The translations under genes and the position numbers were made by a program. 64,000 nt of DNA. Source: Acidobacteriota bacterium. Lineage in GTDB: Bacteria > Acidobacteriota > Vicinamibacteria > Vicinamibacterales > JAKQTR01. The notes beneath the pieces are model-generated. The model saw only the letters and a list, made by a program, of their open reading frames with translations. It was not told the DNA's origin and ran no database searches. Positions 1 through 8,694 of this stretch are shown piece by piece. The stretch's first letter is position 1, and each line of letters starts with the position of its first letter. Where the stretch lies: assembly GCA_026393755.1 (NCBI GenBank), contig JAPKZO010000006.1, forward strand, positions 204,453 to 268,452, read 5' to 3'.

Positions 1-2
1 AT

Positions 3-560
3 CTGCTCGCGGCACTCTCTCGCACCCTCGCGGGCCTCAACGTGCCCTGGTACGTGTTCGGCGCGCAGGCTGCGCTGATCTGGGGCCGGCCGCGCATGAC
101 GATGGACGTCGATGTCACCGTGCGGTTGGGAGACACGGACAGCGGCACGTTGGTCAGCGCATTGCAGGCAGTCGGGTTTGACCTCCGCATCGTCGCGACG
201 CAGGACTTCGTGCAGCAGACCCGGGTACTGCCGTTCAGCCATCGACCAACCGGCCTCGCCGTCGATGTCGTGCTGGCTGGCCCTGGTCTGGAGGACGCTT
301 TTCTTTCCCGGGCCGTCGTGCTGGAGATTGGCGGAACGAAGGTCCCGGTGATCAGCGCCGAAGATCTGATTGTCACGAAGATTCTCGCGGGACGTCCCAA
401 AGACATCGACGACATTCGCGGCGTGCTCCAGGAGCGCGGCGGCGGCCTCGACATCGATCAGATCCGAAGCACTATCGAGATGCTGGAGCAGGCTCTAGGA
501 CAAAGCGACCTGCTGCCCATCCTCGACACCGAGATCGATCGGTGGCGCCGGCACGGCTGA
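3..560 (+). CDS. Nucleotidyltransferase-like protein, 5' end cut by window
   Basis: The frame is open from base 3, so the gene starts upstream of the window; the GTG at 42 is probably internal because the residues before it (about LLAALSRTLAGLN) fit the family's first helix. The visible part reads like the AbiEii/DUF6036 nucleotidyltransferase fold: a FGAQAALIWG segment, then TMDVDVTV, where the two Asp would be the metal-binding pair, then the SAEDLIVTKILAGRPKDIDD block typical of the family. Such proteins are often antitoxin-like or tRNA-modifying partners of a toxin, but the partner would lie outside the window. Family assignment is by motif only; the specific substrate is unknown. Confidence 0.75.
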   Translation: MLAALSRTLAGLNVPWYVFGAQAALIWGRPRMTMDVDVTVRLGDTDSGTLVSALQAVGFDLRIVATQDFVQQTRVLPFSHRPTGLAVDVVLAGPGLEDAFLSRAVVLEIGGTKVPVISAEDLIVTKILAGRPKDIDDIRGVLQERGGGLDIDQIRSTIEMLEQALGQSDLLPILDTEIDRWRRHG

Positions 561-591
561 CACCCTGCCGCTCGCCGCTCACCACGGGCTG

Positions 592-1176
592 CTAGGGCAG
601 CGGTCGTCCCGCGGTCTGCCAGGCTTTGATCGCGTCGAGTGGATGTACCAGCATGATGATGTTCAATGTCAGGTTGTCACGCACCCACAACGCCGTCCCG
701 ACTTCCATCGCGACCATGACGAGGATGGTCACCCACACCCGTGCGCGCCTGGCGATGACGAATCCGAGGCCGGCGAAGAGAATATCGCTCAGCGAATTGA
801 AGACGCTGTCTCCCACATACCCCAGCGAGATGGTCACCTCGCGGTAGCGGTCAATGATGATCGGCGAGTTCTCGAGAACCTCCCACCCGGCTTCCAGGGC
901 GAGCGCGCAGACAAAGCGTTGACGGACGGGCGCTGTCGGCGCGACGAACCAGAGAAACGCGTAGAACAGCATGCCGTGGATCATGTGGGAGAACGTGTAG
1001 GGATCGGCGAAGCGCTGCGACTGCTCGCTGCTCCAGATGTTGCCTTCCCAGAATCCCATCCTGCCATCCGGCCCGAACGGCAGCCGTCCCATCCAGAGTT
1101 CCACGGCCGCTGTCACGGCCATGATGGCGATGCCGGCGACGACAATCGACGCGTACTGACGATAGCGGGCAGGCAT
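592..1176 (-). CDS. DUF2585 (UPF0314) integral membrane protein
   Basis: About 194 residues with roughly five hydrophobic segments. The FWEGNIWSSEQSQRFADPYT and FSHMIHGMLFY blocks, and ENSPIIIDRYRE further on, are the conserved core of UPF0314/DUF2585, whose function is unknown. I chose the ATG at 1176 over an upstream start at 1200 because it lies one base after the stop of the multiheme cytochrome gene and has a TGGAG-like ribosome site; the longer form would overlap that gene. It is the last gene of the respiratory operon, suggesting an accessory role there, but that is inference from position only. Confidence 0.8.
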   Translation of the reverse strand: MPARYRQYASIVVAGIAIMAVTAAVELWMGRLPFGPDGRMGFWEGNIWSSEQSQRFADPYTFSHMIHGMLFYAFLWFVAPTAPVRQRFVCALALEAGWEVLENSPIIIDRYREVTISLGYVGDSVFNSLSDILFAGLGFVIARRARVWVTILVMVAMEVGTALWVRDNLTLNIIMLVHPLDAIKAWQTAGRPLP

Positions 1177-1177
1177 C

Positions 1178-3955
1178 CTAGCTCCAGACCGGCAAGACAC
1201 ACCGCGGGCTGCGCCGTGCCAACAGGCGTTCGAAATCCCGCACGGAGTCGCGCATGACGGCCGAGCTGGCCTTGTGGCACGTCAAACACGCACCCACCCT
1301 GAGAATCCGGCGCTGTTCTTCGATACTGAACGGCCGGACGTCGTCTCGCGTCGAGACCATGTCGTGGCGCTCGCCGAGAAACGGGATCCACGCGTTGGCT
1401 GGAAATCCGTCAGACGGCAGACGCTCCGAAGCGGGGGTGAACCGCCATCGCCCGCCAGCCGGCGTTGGTTCGTAGCGCAGGTCGCCGCGACCATAGCCGA
1501 GCGCGGTCGGGTTGTTGTGACACGACTCGCACGATCGCACCTCCCGCCTCGTCGTGTGCGGCTCGATGCGTGCGTAGAGCCGGCGGAACAGGAGATCTGA
1601 CGGACGCCCCGCCTCGCGCTTGCGTTCAATGGTGAGGATCATCGCCGGGACAAACGTCTCGATCACCTCCCGCCGCGCGCCAGTTCCTTCGGGAAGACGC
1701 CGAATGCCGAGTGTGGGGAGGTCGGCAGCAAACGGGCCGGCCTTTTCACTCCAGGCGCCGCGGACATCGGCGTTGTCGATCCAATCGTAGGCAGCCGCCG
1801 AGGCGTCAAACGACGTGTGGCACGTCGGACAGCGGGGTGCCCACGCGGTGTGGCAACTTCCACACGAGAGCCGCGTGTGGCCAGGGCCTTCGAGGCACAC
1901 GGGGATCGCCGGCTTGAGGTCTCTCCGCTCGCCGGTCCGCTTGCGAACCATGCGGGGCGTCCCCGTCGCGTCGATCAGCGCATTGACGAGGACGTCACCC
2001 TTCGGCGTCCTGACATAGTGACTCGGCTTGGGTCCAGGCCAGTTTCGCAACCCAAGAATCCGCTGCGATTCCGGGTCAATCCCGGCGGCCGCGACAACAG
2101 CCAATCGGGTTCCGGGAAGGGCGTGGCAGTCCTCGCACGCGACCCTGAGTTGCTCGCTCTTGCGACCGTGCGCGACGCCATCTCCCATCACTTCGGTAGA
2201 CGTGTGGCAATCGATGCAGTCGAGACCCCGCTGCTGGTGGATATCGGGGATCAGGCGCTTGAAGATGCGATCATCCTCTATTCTGCGAAATCCCGACGGC
2301 ACGGGCCGGGACCGATCGGATGCCTCGGTGGGGGCATCATTGATCTCGGTCCAGCCTTCGAAACTCGTTGCGATGCGGGCCGATCGACTATGGCAACCAA
2401 GGCACTGCCCGTTGCCGACGTCGAGCGACAGCGCCGGATGGACAGAGGGCGCCGCCGCTGCGCCCCGCATCTTCTGGTTCTCATAACGGGTCAACTCCGC
2501 CAGCGCCGCCGGGCTGTACGTCAGATGACACGCATTGCACCCGCCTCCGCGCGTCCCCTCGCCGTTGGGTCCCAGCGCGACCTTGGCCATCCCGAGGTGG
2601 CATCCCGCGCAGAGTTGCCTCATGTGCGTGTCAGCCGCCGTCCGGCCGAGATCCCGCACGTGGACGGGGCCATTCTGTCGACCGGCGCCTTCCTCGCCGA
2701 AGACGCGACGGTTGATGGCCACGATGCCGCTCATCGTGGCCATCAATGACCCCTCGACACGGGGGACAATCGAGGCGTGGCATGCGGCCTGGCCGCATCC
2801 GCGAATCGCCCTGGCCAGATTGCCCGCGATGACCTCCATGCCGGCGTGCGCACGCCGTTTGTCGACGGTGAACGGGTCGCCGCCGTGACACGACGCGCAC
2901 CCGATGGCCTCGGGCCGGTGTGCGTTACCGAGTCCGGTAACGCCTCGATGGCAGATCAGACAGCCTTCGGGCCGCCCCATCACAACTGGAAGGGGTGCCG
3001 GAAGCGGAGAAGGCGCGTCGGGCGTCGCGGCGAGTAACCAGCCCACGCGCACGTTTCCGGCCCCGGTCGGCCAGCCGGCTTTCCACGACCAGTTCTCGCC
3101 GCGCAGAAAGCTTCCAACGCCGCACAGCCCGAGGTACGTCACTGCCAGAGCCAGCAGGATGCCCTTCGTCCAGCGCGCACCGGTCGCCGGGGCTGCCTGC
3201 ACCGCATAGATAGCGCCCACGACAGCCGCACCTGCCGCGACGACGACAAGAGGCCACGGGGTCCAGTGCAGGATCTCCTGGAGACCGAGGAAGTACCACG
3301 GTCCCTTGACGACAGGTTCCAGGCCATCGTGCAGACCGGGAGACATGACGAGCGAGATGCCGCTGGTGACCAGCAAGACCGCCAGAAAGGCCGACCAGCG
3401 AGGCCACACGCGGCGTGCGTGCTCAATGACGAAGAGCCACACGATGATGGTCGCGGTAGCTGCATGCTGCACGTAGATCACGTCGAGGCGCTCGCCCGCA
3501 CCGAAGAGCAACGTCGCCATCAACGGCCCGAGCATCGGCACCTGCGAGGTGGCCTCGCTCAGGATTCGCATGGCCTGCCGTCCCTCGGCGTCGCCGCGCA
3601 GCATGAACCCCGAGAGCATGATGAATGCCAGCAGTGGCAGCGTCAGTGCCAGACGAAGCCACACGCCCCGGCCCACGCGCTGTTCGGTTCGCGCGCGCAA
3701 GTGATCCCACATGTGGAGCAGCGTCAGCACCAGGCACAACTGGCCGGCCCAGTAGTGCGTGTTGCGAAAGAACGCCCCCGCGGGATTGCCGAGCATTAGG
3801 GCAGCGATCGAGCGGTAGCCGTCCTGTGCGTCGTACGGCACGGCGACGGCCGCGCCGGAGACAGCGGCGATGACAAATGCCGCCGTCGCGCCATCGCCGA
3901 GGGTACCCCATCGAAAGGCGAGAATGGGTGCGGGCTCGCCGCTGTCAGGAGACAC
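1178..3955 (-). CDS. Cytochrome b fused to a multiheme (about 12-heme) cytochrome c
   Basis: About 925 residues in two parts. Residues 1-330 are a bc1/b6f-type cytochrome b: bis-His pairs H67/H81 (13 residues between) and H164/H179 (14 between, as in b6-type proteins), then a subunit-IV-like helix with GPWYFLGLQEILHW in the place of the Qo-site PEWY motif. Residues from about 332 carry eleven CXXCH motifs (CLICH, CASCH, CAGCH, CNACH, CLGCH, CIDCH, CEDCH, CGSCH, CPTCH, CESCH, CLTCH) plus one CX4CH (CGQAACH). It should oxidise or reduce quinol in the inner membrane and pass electrons to a periplasmic heme wire. The frame is open to 4270, but that part lies over the Rieske gene; the GTG at 3955 overlaps the Rieske stop and follows GGAGGG, so I use it. 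Confidence 0.85.
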   Translation of the reverse strand: MSPDSGEPAPILAFRWGTLGDGATAAFVIAAVSGAAVAVPYDAQDGYRSIAALMLGNPAGAFFRNTHYWAGQLCLVLTLLHMWDHLRARTEQRVGRGVWLRLALTLPLLAFIMLSGFMLRGDAEGRQAMRILSEATSQVPMLGPLMATLLFGAGERLDVIYVQHAATATIIVWLFVIEHARRVWPRWSAFLAVLLVTSGISLVMSPGLHDGLEPVVKGPWYFLGLQEILHWTPWPLVVVAAGAAVVGAIYAVQAAPATGARWTKGILLALAVTYLGLCGVGSFLRGENWSWKAGWPTGAGNVRVGWLLAATPDAPSPLPAPLPVVMGRPEGCLICHRGVTGLGNAHRPEAIGCASCHGGDPFTVDKRRAHAGMEVIAGNLARAIRGCGQAACHASIVPRVEGSLMATMSGIVAINRRVFGEEGAGRQNGPVHVRDLGRTAADTHMRQLCAGCHLGMAKVALGPNGEGTRGGGCNACHLTYSPAALAELTRYENQKMRGAAAAPSVHPALSLDVGNGQCLGCHSRSARIATSFEGWTEINDAPTEASDRSRPVPSGFRRIEDDRIFKRLIPDIHQQRGLDCIDCHTSTEVMGDGVAHGRKSEQLRVACEDCHALPGTRLAVVAAAGIDPESQRILGLRNWPGPKPSHYVRTPKGDVLVNALIDATGTPRMVRKRTGERRDLKPAIPVCLEGPGHTRLSCGSCHTAWAPRCPTCHTSFDASAAAYDWIDNADVRGAWSEKAGPFAADLPTLGIRRLPEGTGARREVIETFVPAMILTIERKREAGRPSDLLFRRLYARIEPHTTRREVRSCESCHNNPTALGYGRGDLRYEPTPAGGRWRFTPASERLPSDGFPANAWIPFLGERHDMVSTRDDVRPFSIEEQRRILRVGACLTCHKASSAVMRDSVRDFERLLARRSPRCVLPVWS

Positions 3956-4394
3956 GGGCAGTCCACCCTCCGGAGACCGGATCCGGTTCGATGTTGAACG
4001 GCTTGAGCGGACGCGTCGCGGGTCCGGTCGAAACCGTGCCGTCGGCGCGATACCGCGACCCGTGACAGGGACAGACCGCCTCGTCGCCGACAATCCGGTC
4101 GATACGGCAGCCCAGATGCGTGCAGCGCGCGGAAAAGACACGGATGGTGCCGTTGTCGGCGCGGTCGACAATGACCGCATCGAGCACGGACAGACCGACG
4201 GACACATCAGGCGGGATCGTGATTGTCGCGGGGACGCTCGCAGTCTGCTCGCGCCGCAGCATGGCAACAAGCCCGCCCAGGAAGGGAAGCGTCAGTCCAA
4301 CGCCCATGAGACGCCGCAACACTTGCCGGCGTGAACGGCGAACCTCGTCACCTGGACCTTGCGCGGGAGCGGCGAACTGCCTCCTGGGTACCAT
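3945..4394 (-). CDS. Rieske [2Fe-2S] protein
   Basis: 149 residues. An N-terminal SRRQVLRRLMG twin-arginine-like stretch and a hydrophobic helix (about residues 30-46) would anchor it in the inner membrane with a periplasmic cluster domain. Cluster ligands are visible as C91-T-H93 and C108-P-C110-H111, with C96 and C110 positioned for the usual disulfide. It overlaps the start of the cytochrome b/multiheme gene, so the two make a bc-type quinol:cytochrome complex in which the c1 subunit is replaced by the multiheme domain. The start at 4394 is the first ATG with an AAGG just before it; spacing is tight, so the exact start is uncertain. Confidence 0.88.
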   Translation of the reverse strand: MVPRRQFAAPAQGPGDEVRRSRRQVLRRLMGVGLTLPFLGGLVAMLRREQTASVPATITIPPDVSVGLSVLDAVIVDRADNGTIRVFSARCTHLGCRIDRIVGDEAVCPCHGSRYRADGTVSTGPATRPLKPFNIEPDPVSGGWTARVS

Positions 4395-4440
4395 CCTTGG
4401 AATTCTACCGTGAGCGGTCGGGATCCGGGTCTGTCGCCGG

Positions 4441-5241
4441 TCATTCAGGTCGAACGGGCTCGGTCGGTCCGGCGATGTCAGCCGGATGGCCAGTCTCGTC
4501 GTCGTGCTGCCGGTCCCAGACTCCTTCTTCCGCCTTCACGATGGTCCACCACTTGAAGTGATGGCTGTAGGCATACAGTTCGTTGACCGTCCCCGTGATC
4601 ATCGAGAAGAAAGCCGGCTTCTCTTCGGGGAAGACCGCACCCATGTAGACGTGAATCATCAGGCCGGACACAACGAGTCCCGCCGCGCCAAAGTGCACCA
4701 CCACGGCCCAGCCGACCACCTGCGTGCCGAACAGGCGAAACGCCATCACCACCCCGCTCGCCATGACGACGGGGATCATTGTATAGACCAGGAAGGCGAA
4801 CAGCTTCTGTCCCGCATTGTAGATGCCCTGCGGAGGAAGAGGTTCGCTGGTCCATCCGAGAATCCGCTGCGTGCGCACAATCAGCCATCGGACATCGTCG
4901 CGATCGAGTGCGATTTCGTGCTGGAGCACTTCCCTCGACAGGTACGTACGAAATCCGAAGATGCCGTAGACGAGGTACACGCCGATCCACGAGAGTCCCA
5001 GTGCCACGTGAATCTGTAATACATTGGCCCGGCTGCCGAAGATGCCTTCGACAAGGGATATGTACCAGCTCGGTGCGACGCGGAAGAGCGGCGAGGAAAT
5101 CAGCGCCAGCCCCGTCAGCAGTTCGGAGCCCCACACGAGGGCATTGAACCAGTGCAGCAGGATGATGGCGATGTGGTGTTTCTTGACGTGCCGCTGGAGC
5201 ATGGCTTCGGCCTGCTCCGAGGTGAGCGGCAACGGACGCAC
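4441..5241 (-). CDS. b-type cytochrome membrane subunit (formate dehydrogenase gamma/PhsC-like)
   Basis: About 266 residues with four main hydrophobic helices and His residues in the expected places (HHIAIILLHWFNALVW near the start, HVALGLSWIG, HFGAAGLVVSGLMIHVYMG near the end), as in the FdnI/FdoI and thiosulfate reductase gamma families. It should carry two b hemes and link the quinone pool to the iron-sulfur subunit encoded just upstream in the operon. The start is not certain: TTG at 5262 has the best ribosome site (GGGGAGAAGG) but overlaps the preceding gene; GTG at 5241 is used here; ATG at 5202 is also possible. Confidence 0.85.
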   Translation of the reverse strand: MRPLPLTSEQAEAMLQRHVKKHHIAIILLHWFNALVWGSELLTGLALISSPLFRVAPSWYISLVEGIFGSRANVLQIHVALGLSWIGVYLVYGIFGFRTYLSREVLQHEIALDRDDVRWLIVRTQRILGWTSEPLPPQGIYNAGQKLFAFLVYTMIPVVMASGVVMAFRLFGTQVVGWAVVVHFGAAGLVVSGLMIHVYMGAVFPEEKPAFFSMITGTVNELYAYSHHFKWWTIVKAEEGVWDRQHDDETGHPADIAGPTEPVRPE

Positions 5242-5251
5242 GGGAACGGCG

Positions 5252-5983
5252 TCAGTCCTCAAAATCCTTCTCCCCGTTTCTGAGCTGGTTGAAGAACGCC
5301 ACCGCCTGTCCGACAAACGTCGCCCCGACAGCCGCCAGGACGAGCGGTTTCAGCACCCGGCTCCATGCTTCTCCGGCGGCCAGCAATCGGGGCGGTCGGG
5401 GCGGGAACGCGGCCATGACCAGATCCGCGCGCGCCTGTTCTCCGGCGTAATAGACATTCGGGCCGACCCTGACCCGGCTGGTCTCCATGCGGCGTGCCCC
5501 CATCGCGTAGACCATCTTGAAGACGTCGCTGTGCCGGTCCTCGAGATCGCCAAAGTACTTCGCGTGGGCCGTGCAGGTGGTCACGCATGCCGGTTCCGCC
5601 CCGCGTTCGAGGCGCGCCAGGCAGAAGTCGCACTTATCAACCTTCTTCGTGACGGGGTTGATGTAGCGGGCGTCGTACGGACAGGCGTCGAGACAGAACC
5701 CGCATCCGATGCACAGGCTCTTGTCCACCTCAACAATCCCGTTCGCACCCTGAGACGTGGCGCCAGACGGGCACGCCTCGACACACGGCGGTCGGTCGCA
5801 CTGGTTGCACTGCGCCACATAGACGCCGGAGGCCAGGTGAGGGAACGTGCCACTGATCGGGGTTGAGCGAACCCGTGTCCGGGCGTACCCGGCCGGCACG
5901 CCCCATTCGGCGTTGCAGGCCACGGTGCAGGCCTGGCAGGCCACGCACTTTGTGAGATCGGTCACCATGGCGTATCGGGCCAC
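5252..5983 (-). CDS. Four-cluster [4Fe-4S] electron transfer subunit with C-terminal membrane anchor
   Basis: About 243 residues. Sixteen Cys in four groups (CVACQACTVAC, CNQCDRPPC...C, CIGCGFCLDAC, CDFC...CVTTC) give the four-cluster pattern of the DmsB/PhsB/FdnH beta subunits. A hydrophobic segment near the C-terminus (VLKPLVLAAVGATFVGQAV) resembles the anchor helix of formate dehydrogenase N beta. It should relay electrons between the molybdenum subunit and the b-type cytochrome. The GTG at 5983 directly follows AGGAGG and a four-base gap and lies just after the catalytic gene's stop; the longer open frame overlaps that gene and is rejected. Confidence 0.9.
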   Translation of the reverse strand: MARYAMVTDLTKCVACQACTVACNAEWGVPAGYARTRVRSTPISGTFPHLASGVYVAQCNQCDRPPCVEACPSGATSQGANGIVEVDKSLCIGCGFCLDACPYDARYINPVTKKVDKCDFCLARLERGAEPACVTTCTAHAKYFGDLEDRHSDVFKMVYAMGARRMETSRVRVGPNVYYAGEQARADLVMAAFPPRPPRLLAAGEAWSRVLKPLVLAAVGATFVGQAVAFFNQLRNGEKDFED

Positions 5984-5991
5984 TGATCCTC

Positions 5992-8211
5992 CTAGATCCC
6001 GGTCGTCTGCTTCACGACACGGACGAAATTCACGCGCATGCCGGTGCCCCCCATCAGTGGATCGACCTTCACGCGGGTCATCAGCCCGGTGTCCGAGGCC
6101 CCTCGTTTGAATGCGCGATGAAGGCCCTTCGATCGCTGACCGAAGCCATGCACGAGGTACGCGCAATCTTGGCGGATGCCTTCGGTCACCTTCACCCGCA
6201 CAGGCAGGCTTCGGACGCCGTCGGTGTTCTCGAGCACGACCCGATCGCCCTCGCGCAGCCCCAGGTCTGTGGCGGACCTGGTGCTCAACCAGGCTTCGTT
6301 CTCGGCCATCAACGCGTTCAGCACTTCGTTGTTCTGGGTTCGTGCGAACGAGTGCACCGGCGCGCGGCCGTAGATGAGGCGGAGGTACCCGGCTGGCGGA
6401 TCCTCCACCGGCGTGTAGCGAGGTAGCGGGTCGGCCCCGAGGTTCTCGAGTTCCCGGGAGAACAGCTCGATCTTGCCGCTGCCCGTCGGGAACGGCGACT
6501 CGCTATCCGCAGCCCGGTCGTCCAGATACGGCCGCCCTGGAAATGCCACGGCTCCCCGGGCCCGGAGTTCTTCGCCATTGATATCCATCGGCGCGATGAT
6601 CGTCGCCAGGTGCTCGTCGGGGGTGTTCCAGGGGAACCACGCATCGAGACCCAGCCGTTTGGCCGTCTCCTTGGCGATCCACCAGCCCGGCTTCGATTCG
6701 TAAAGGGGGTCGCAGGCCGGGAAGCGCACCGAGACGAATGGCTGCCGGGCTGTCGTGACGATCGAGGGGGAGTCGTAGCGCTCAAGATAAGTCGCTTCGG
6801 GCAGCACCAGGTCGGCGTAATTGATCTGCTCGACCGGAAGAACGTCGACGACAACCATCAGATCGAGTGCGTCGATCGCCTTCAACGTCTTCTGCGGCTC
6901 GGGGATGCTCTCCAGGACATTTTGCCCGTACACGATCCAGGCCTTGATCGGGTACGGCTTCCCAGTGACGGTTGCATCGACCAGTCCGTTGGTGACGCCC
7001 AGTTCCTCCGACGCCAGCGGGTAGCGAGTACCAGCGCCGTCGGCTCTGCCGCGCGGCGGGTCCGGGAAGGGAGGCAGATCAAAGGCCCCCTTGGGGATTG
7101 GCGTTGGCAGAAAGATGCCGCCCTTGCGCCCCCAGCTGCCAAGCAGTGCCGTCAGAATCGCCATGGCGCGCGCGCGTTGCGTGTCGTCGCCATACCAGGT
7201 GACGTGCCGGCCTGGGTGGACCACCACGGCCGGCTTCGCGGCCCCCATCGCCCTGGCGGTGTCCCGAATCTGTGCCGCCGGCAGTTGCGTGATCGCCGCC
7301 GCCCATTCGGGCGTGAACTCGCGGACGTGTGTGGCGAGCTCGTTGAACCCCTGCGCGTACCGGGTGATGTACTCCTGGTCATGCAGACCTTCCGCGATCA
7401 GCACGTTCATCCAGGCCAGCAGGAGTGCGATGTCGGTGCCGGGCCGGATCGGGAGCCACCAGTCCGCCTTGGAGGCCGCCGTCGAGAACCGCGGGTCAAC
7501 GGCAATCACCTTCGCGCCACGTGACAACGCCGTCGCGAACGCCGTGATCTGGGACGTGAACACGTTCTCGCCGAGGTGGCTGCCGATGAGGACGATGAGC
7601 CGTGATTCCTCGAGATCGAGAGGCTCAGGCGATCCGAGTTCCCGTCCGAACGTGAGCGTGTAGCCAACTTCCCTCGGACCCCGGCACTGCGCGAATGACG
7701 GTTCGGCGCTGTTCGGCGTTCCGTACGCCTTCATGAGGGTGCTGAAGAACCGAGCGCTCAGCCCGTGGGGAAACAACGCGACGCTCTCCGGGCCATGCTC
7801 GACAGCGATAGCCTTCAGTCTCGACGCGAGAAAGTCGAGCGCCTCGTTCCAGCTGATGCGCCTGAACTGTCCCTCGCCTCGCTTTCCCGTTCTGAGGAGG
7901 GGGAACTTCAGTCGATCGGGGTCGTAGAGCAGGCTGGTTCCGGCATTGCCGCGCGCGCACAGCCTGCCCTTGGTCAACGGGTGATCCGGGTTGCCTTCGA
8001 GCCTGACGACCTTGCCGTCGGCCACATTGGCAAGGACGCCGCACCGCCAGAAACACATTTCACACGTCGTGGCGATCTTCTCGACGCGCTGCGTCCCACT
8101 CCATCCCGGGGGATGGTTCTCGGCGTTCACCGCGGTCGACGTGGCCGCGGTGCCCGCGCCGACTGCGGCGATCGTGCCAAGGAATCGTCGCCTCGAAACC
8201 GTGTTGTCCAT
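5992..8211 (-). CDS. Tat-exported molybdopterin oxidoreductase, PhsA/PsrA-like catalytic subunit
   Basis: About 739 residues. The N-terminus has a Tat signal (SRRRFLG followed by a hydrophobic stretch), so the enzyme is periplasmic. A [4Fe-4S] motif C50-x2-C53-x3-C57-x27-C85 precedes the molybdopterin domains; a Cys in SFAQCRGPREVGY is a candidate molybdenum ligand. The C-terminal dinucleotide-binding domain ends with LREGDRVVLENTDG and related blocks. The nearest families are thiosulfate, polysulfide and arsenate reductases; with no alignment I cannot name the substrate. Genes for the Fe-S and b-heme subunits follow directly, giving a PhsABC-like complex. The ATG at 8211 starts the Tat signal; the open frame upstream of it is unlikely to be translated. 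Confidence 0.85.
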   Translation of the reverse strand: MDNTVSRRRFLGTIAAVGAGTAATSTAVNAENHPPGWSGTQRVEKIATTCEMCFWRCGVLANVADGKVVRLEGNPDHPLTKGRLCARGNAGTSLLYDPDRLKFPLLRTGKRGEGQFRRISWNEALDFLASRLKAIAVEHGPESVALFPHGLSARFFSTLMKAYGTPNSAEPSFAQCRGPREVGYTLTFGRELGSPEPLDLEESRLIVLIGSHLGENVFTSQITAFATALSRGAKVIAVDPRFSTAASKADWWLPIRPGTDIALLLAWMNVLIAEGLHDQEYITRYAQGFNELATHVREFTPEWAAAITQLPAAQIRDTARAMGAAKPAVVVHPGRHVTWYGDDTQRARAMAILTALLGSWGRKGGIFLPTPIPKGAFDLPPFPDPPRGRADGAGTRYPLASEELGVTNGLVDATVTGKPYPIKAWIVYGQNVLESIPEPQKTLKAIDALDLMVVVDVLPVEQINYADLVLPEATYLERYDSPSIVTTARQPFVSVRFPACDPLYESKPGWWIAKETAKRLGLDAWFPWNTPDEHLATIIAPMDINGEELRARGAVAFPGRPYLDDRAADSESPFPTGSGKIELFSRELENLGADPLPRYTPVEDPPAGYLRLIYGRAPVHSFARTQNNEVLNALMAENEAWLSTRSATDLGLREGDRVVLENTDGVRSLPVRVKVTEGIRQDCAYLVHGFGQRSKGLHRAFKRGASDTGLMTRVKVDPLMGGTGMRVNFVRVVKQTTGI

Positions 8212-8336
8212 GACGGGGAGTCCCTCTGTCGGTGGCATGCTCCTCGAGCGCCCAATGCCCGCCGCGCCAATATGCCGTGTCGATGCGGATCGAGCGCCCG
8301 AAGAGCGTGCGCATATCGAGCGCGCGGACACTCGCG

Positions 8337-8660
8337 CTAGCAGCCGGCCATCGAGTTGCCCTTCTGGAAAGACACGGCTTCGCCGACCTTCATGTCGGGG
8401 GCCTTCGGCGTGGTGACGGTGATGGTGACCGGGGTGACCTTGGGATCCGAGACCTCCACGACCTTCCCGTTGCCGACCTTGAACTTCACCGGGGCGTTCT
8501 TCTTGATCCAGTCCGGTTTCGCACCATCGATGGCGATTTGAACCTTGTTTCCGTCAATCGCCAGGATCTTGCCGTTGGTCATCGCCGGGGCCGCCGCAGC
8601 CGAGGACAGGGCGAATGCCGCCAGAACCAGTACGAGCGCCAGTGCAATCTGCTTCATCAT
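8337..8660 (-). CDS. Small exported protein of unknown function
   Basis: 107 residues with a clear signal peptide (MMKQIALALVLVLAAFALSS then AAAAP) and a mature part of about 80 residues rich in Lys, Val and Thr, reading like a small beta-barrel (NGKILAIDGNKVQIAIDG, PVKFKVGNGKVVEVSD). A Cys is the last residue. I do not recognise a family. It lies between the porin and the catalytic subunit on the same strand, so it may serve the respiratory complex, for example as a periplasmic metal or substrate binder; that is inference. A ribosome site (GGAGACACC) precedes the double ATG at 8660/8657. Confidence 0.75.
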   Translation of the reverse strand: MMKQIALALVLVLAAFALSSAAAAPAMTNGKILAIDGNKVQIAIDGAKPDWIKKNAPVKFKVGNGKVVEVSDPKVTPVTITVTTPKAPDMKVGEAVSFQKGNSMAGC

Positions 8661-8694
8661 GAGTGGTGTCTCCTGTCTGAATTCGAGCCAGCGT

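Noticed and set aside
1254..4334. Several plus-strand open frames of up to 310 residues over the cytochrome genes
   Set aside because: Arg/Pro-rich shadows of the heme-protein genes, without ribosome sites or family motifs.
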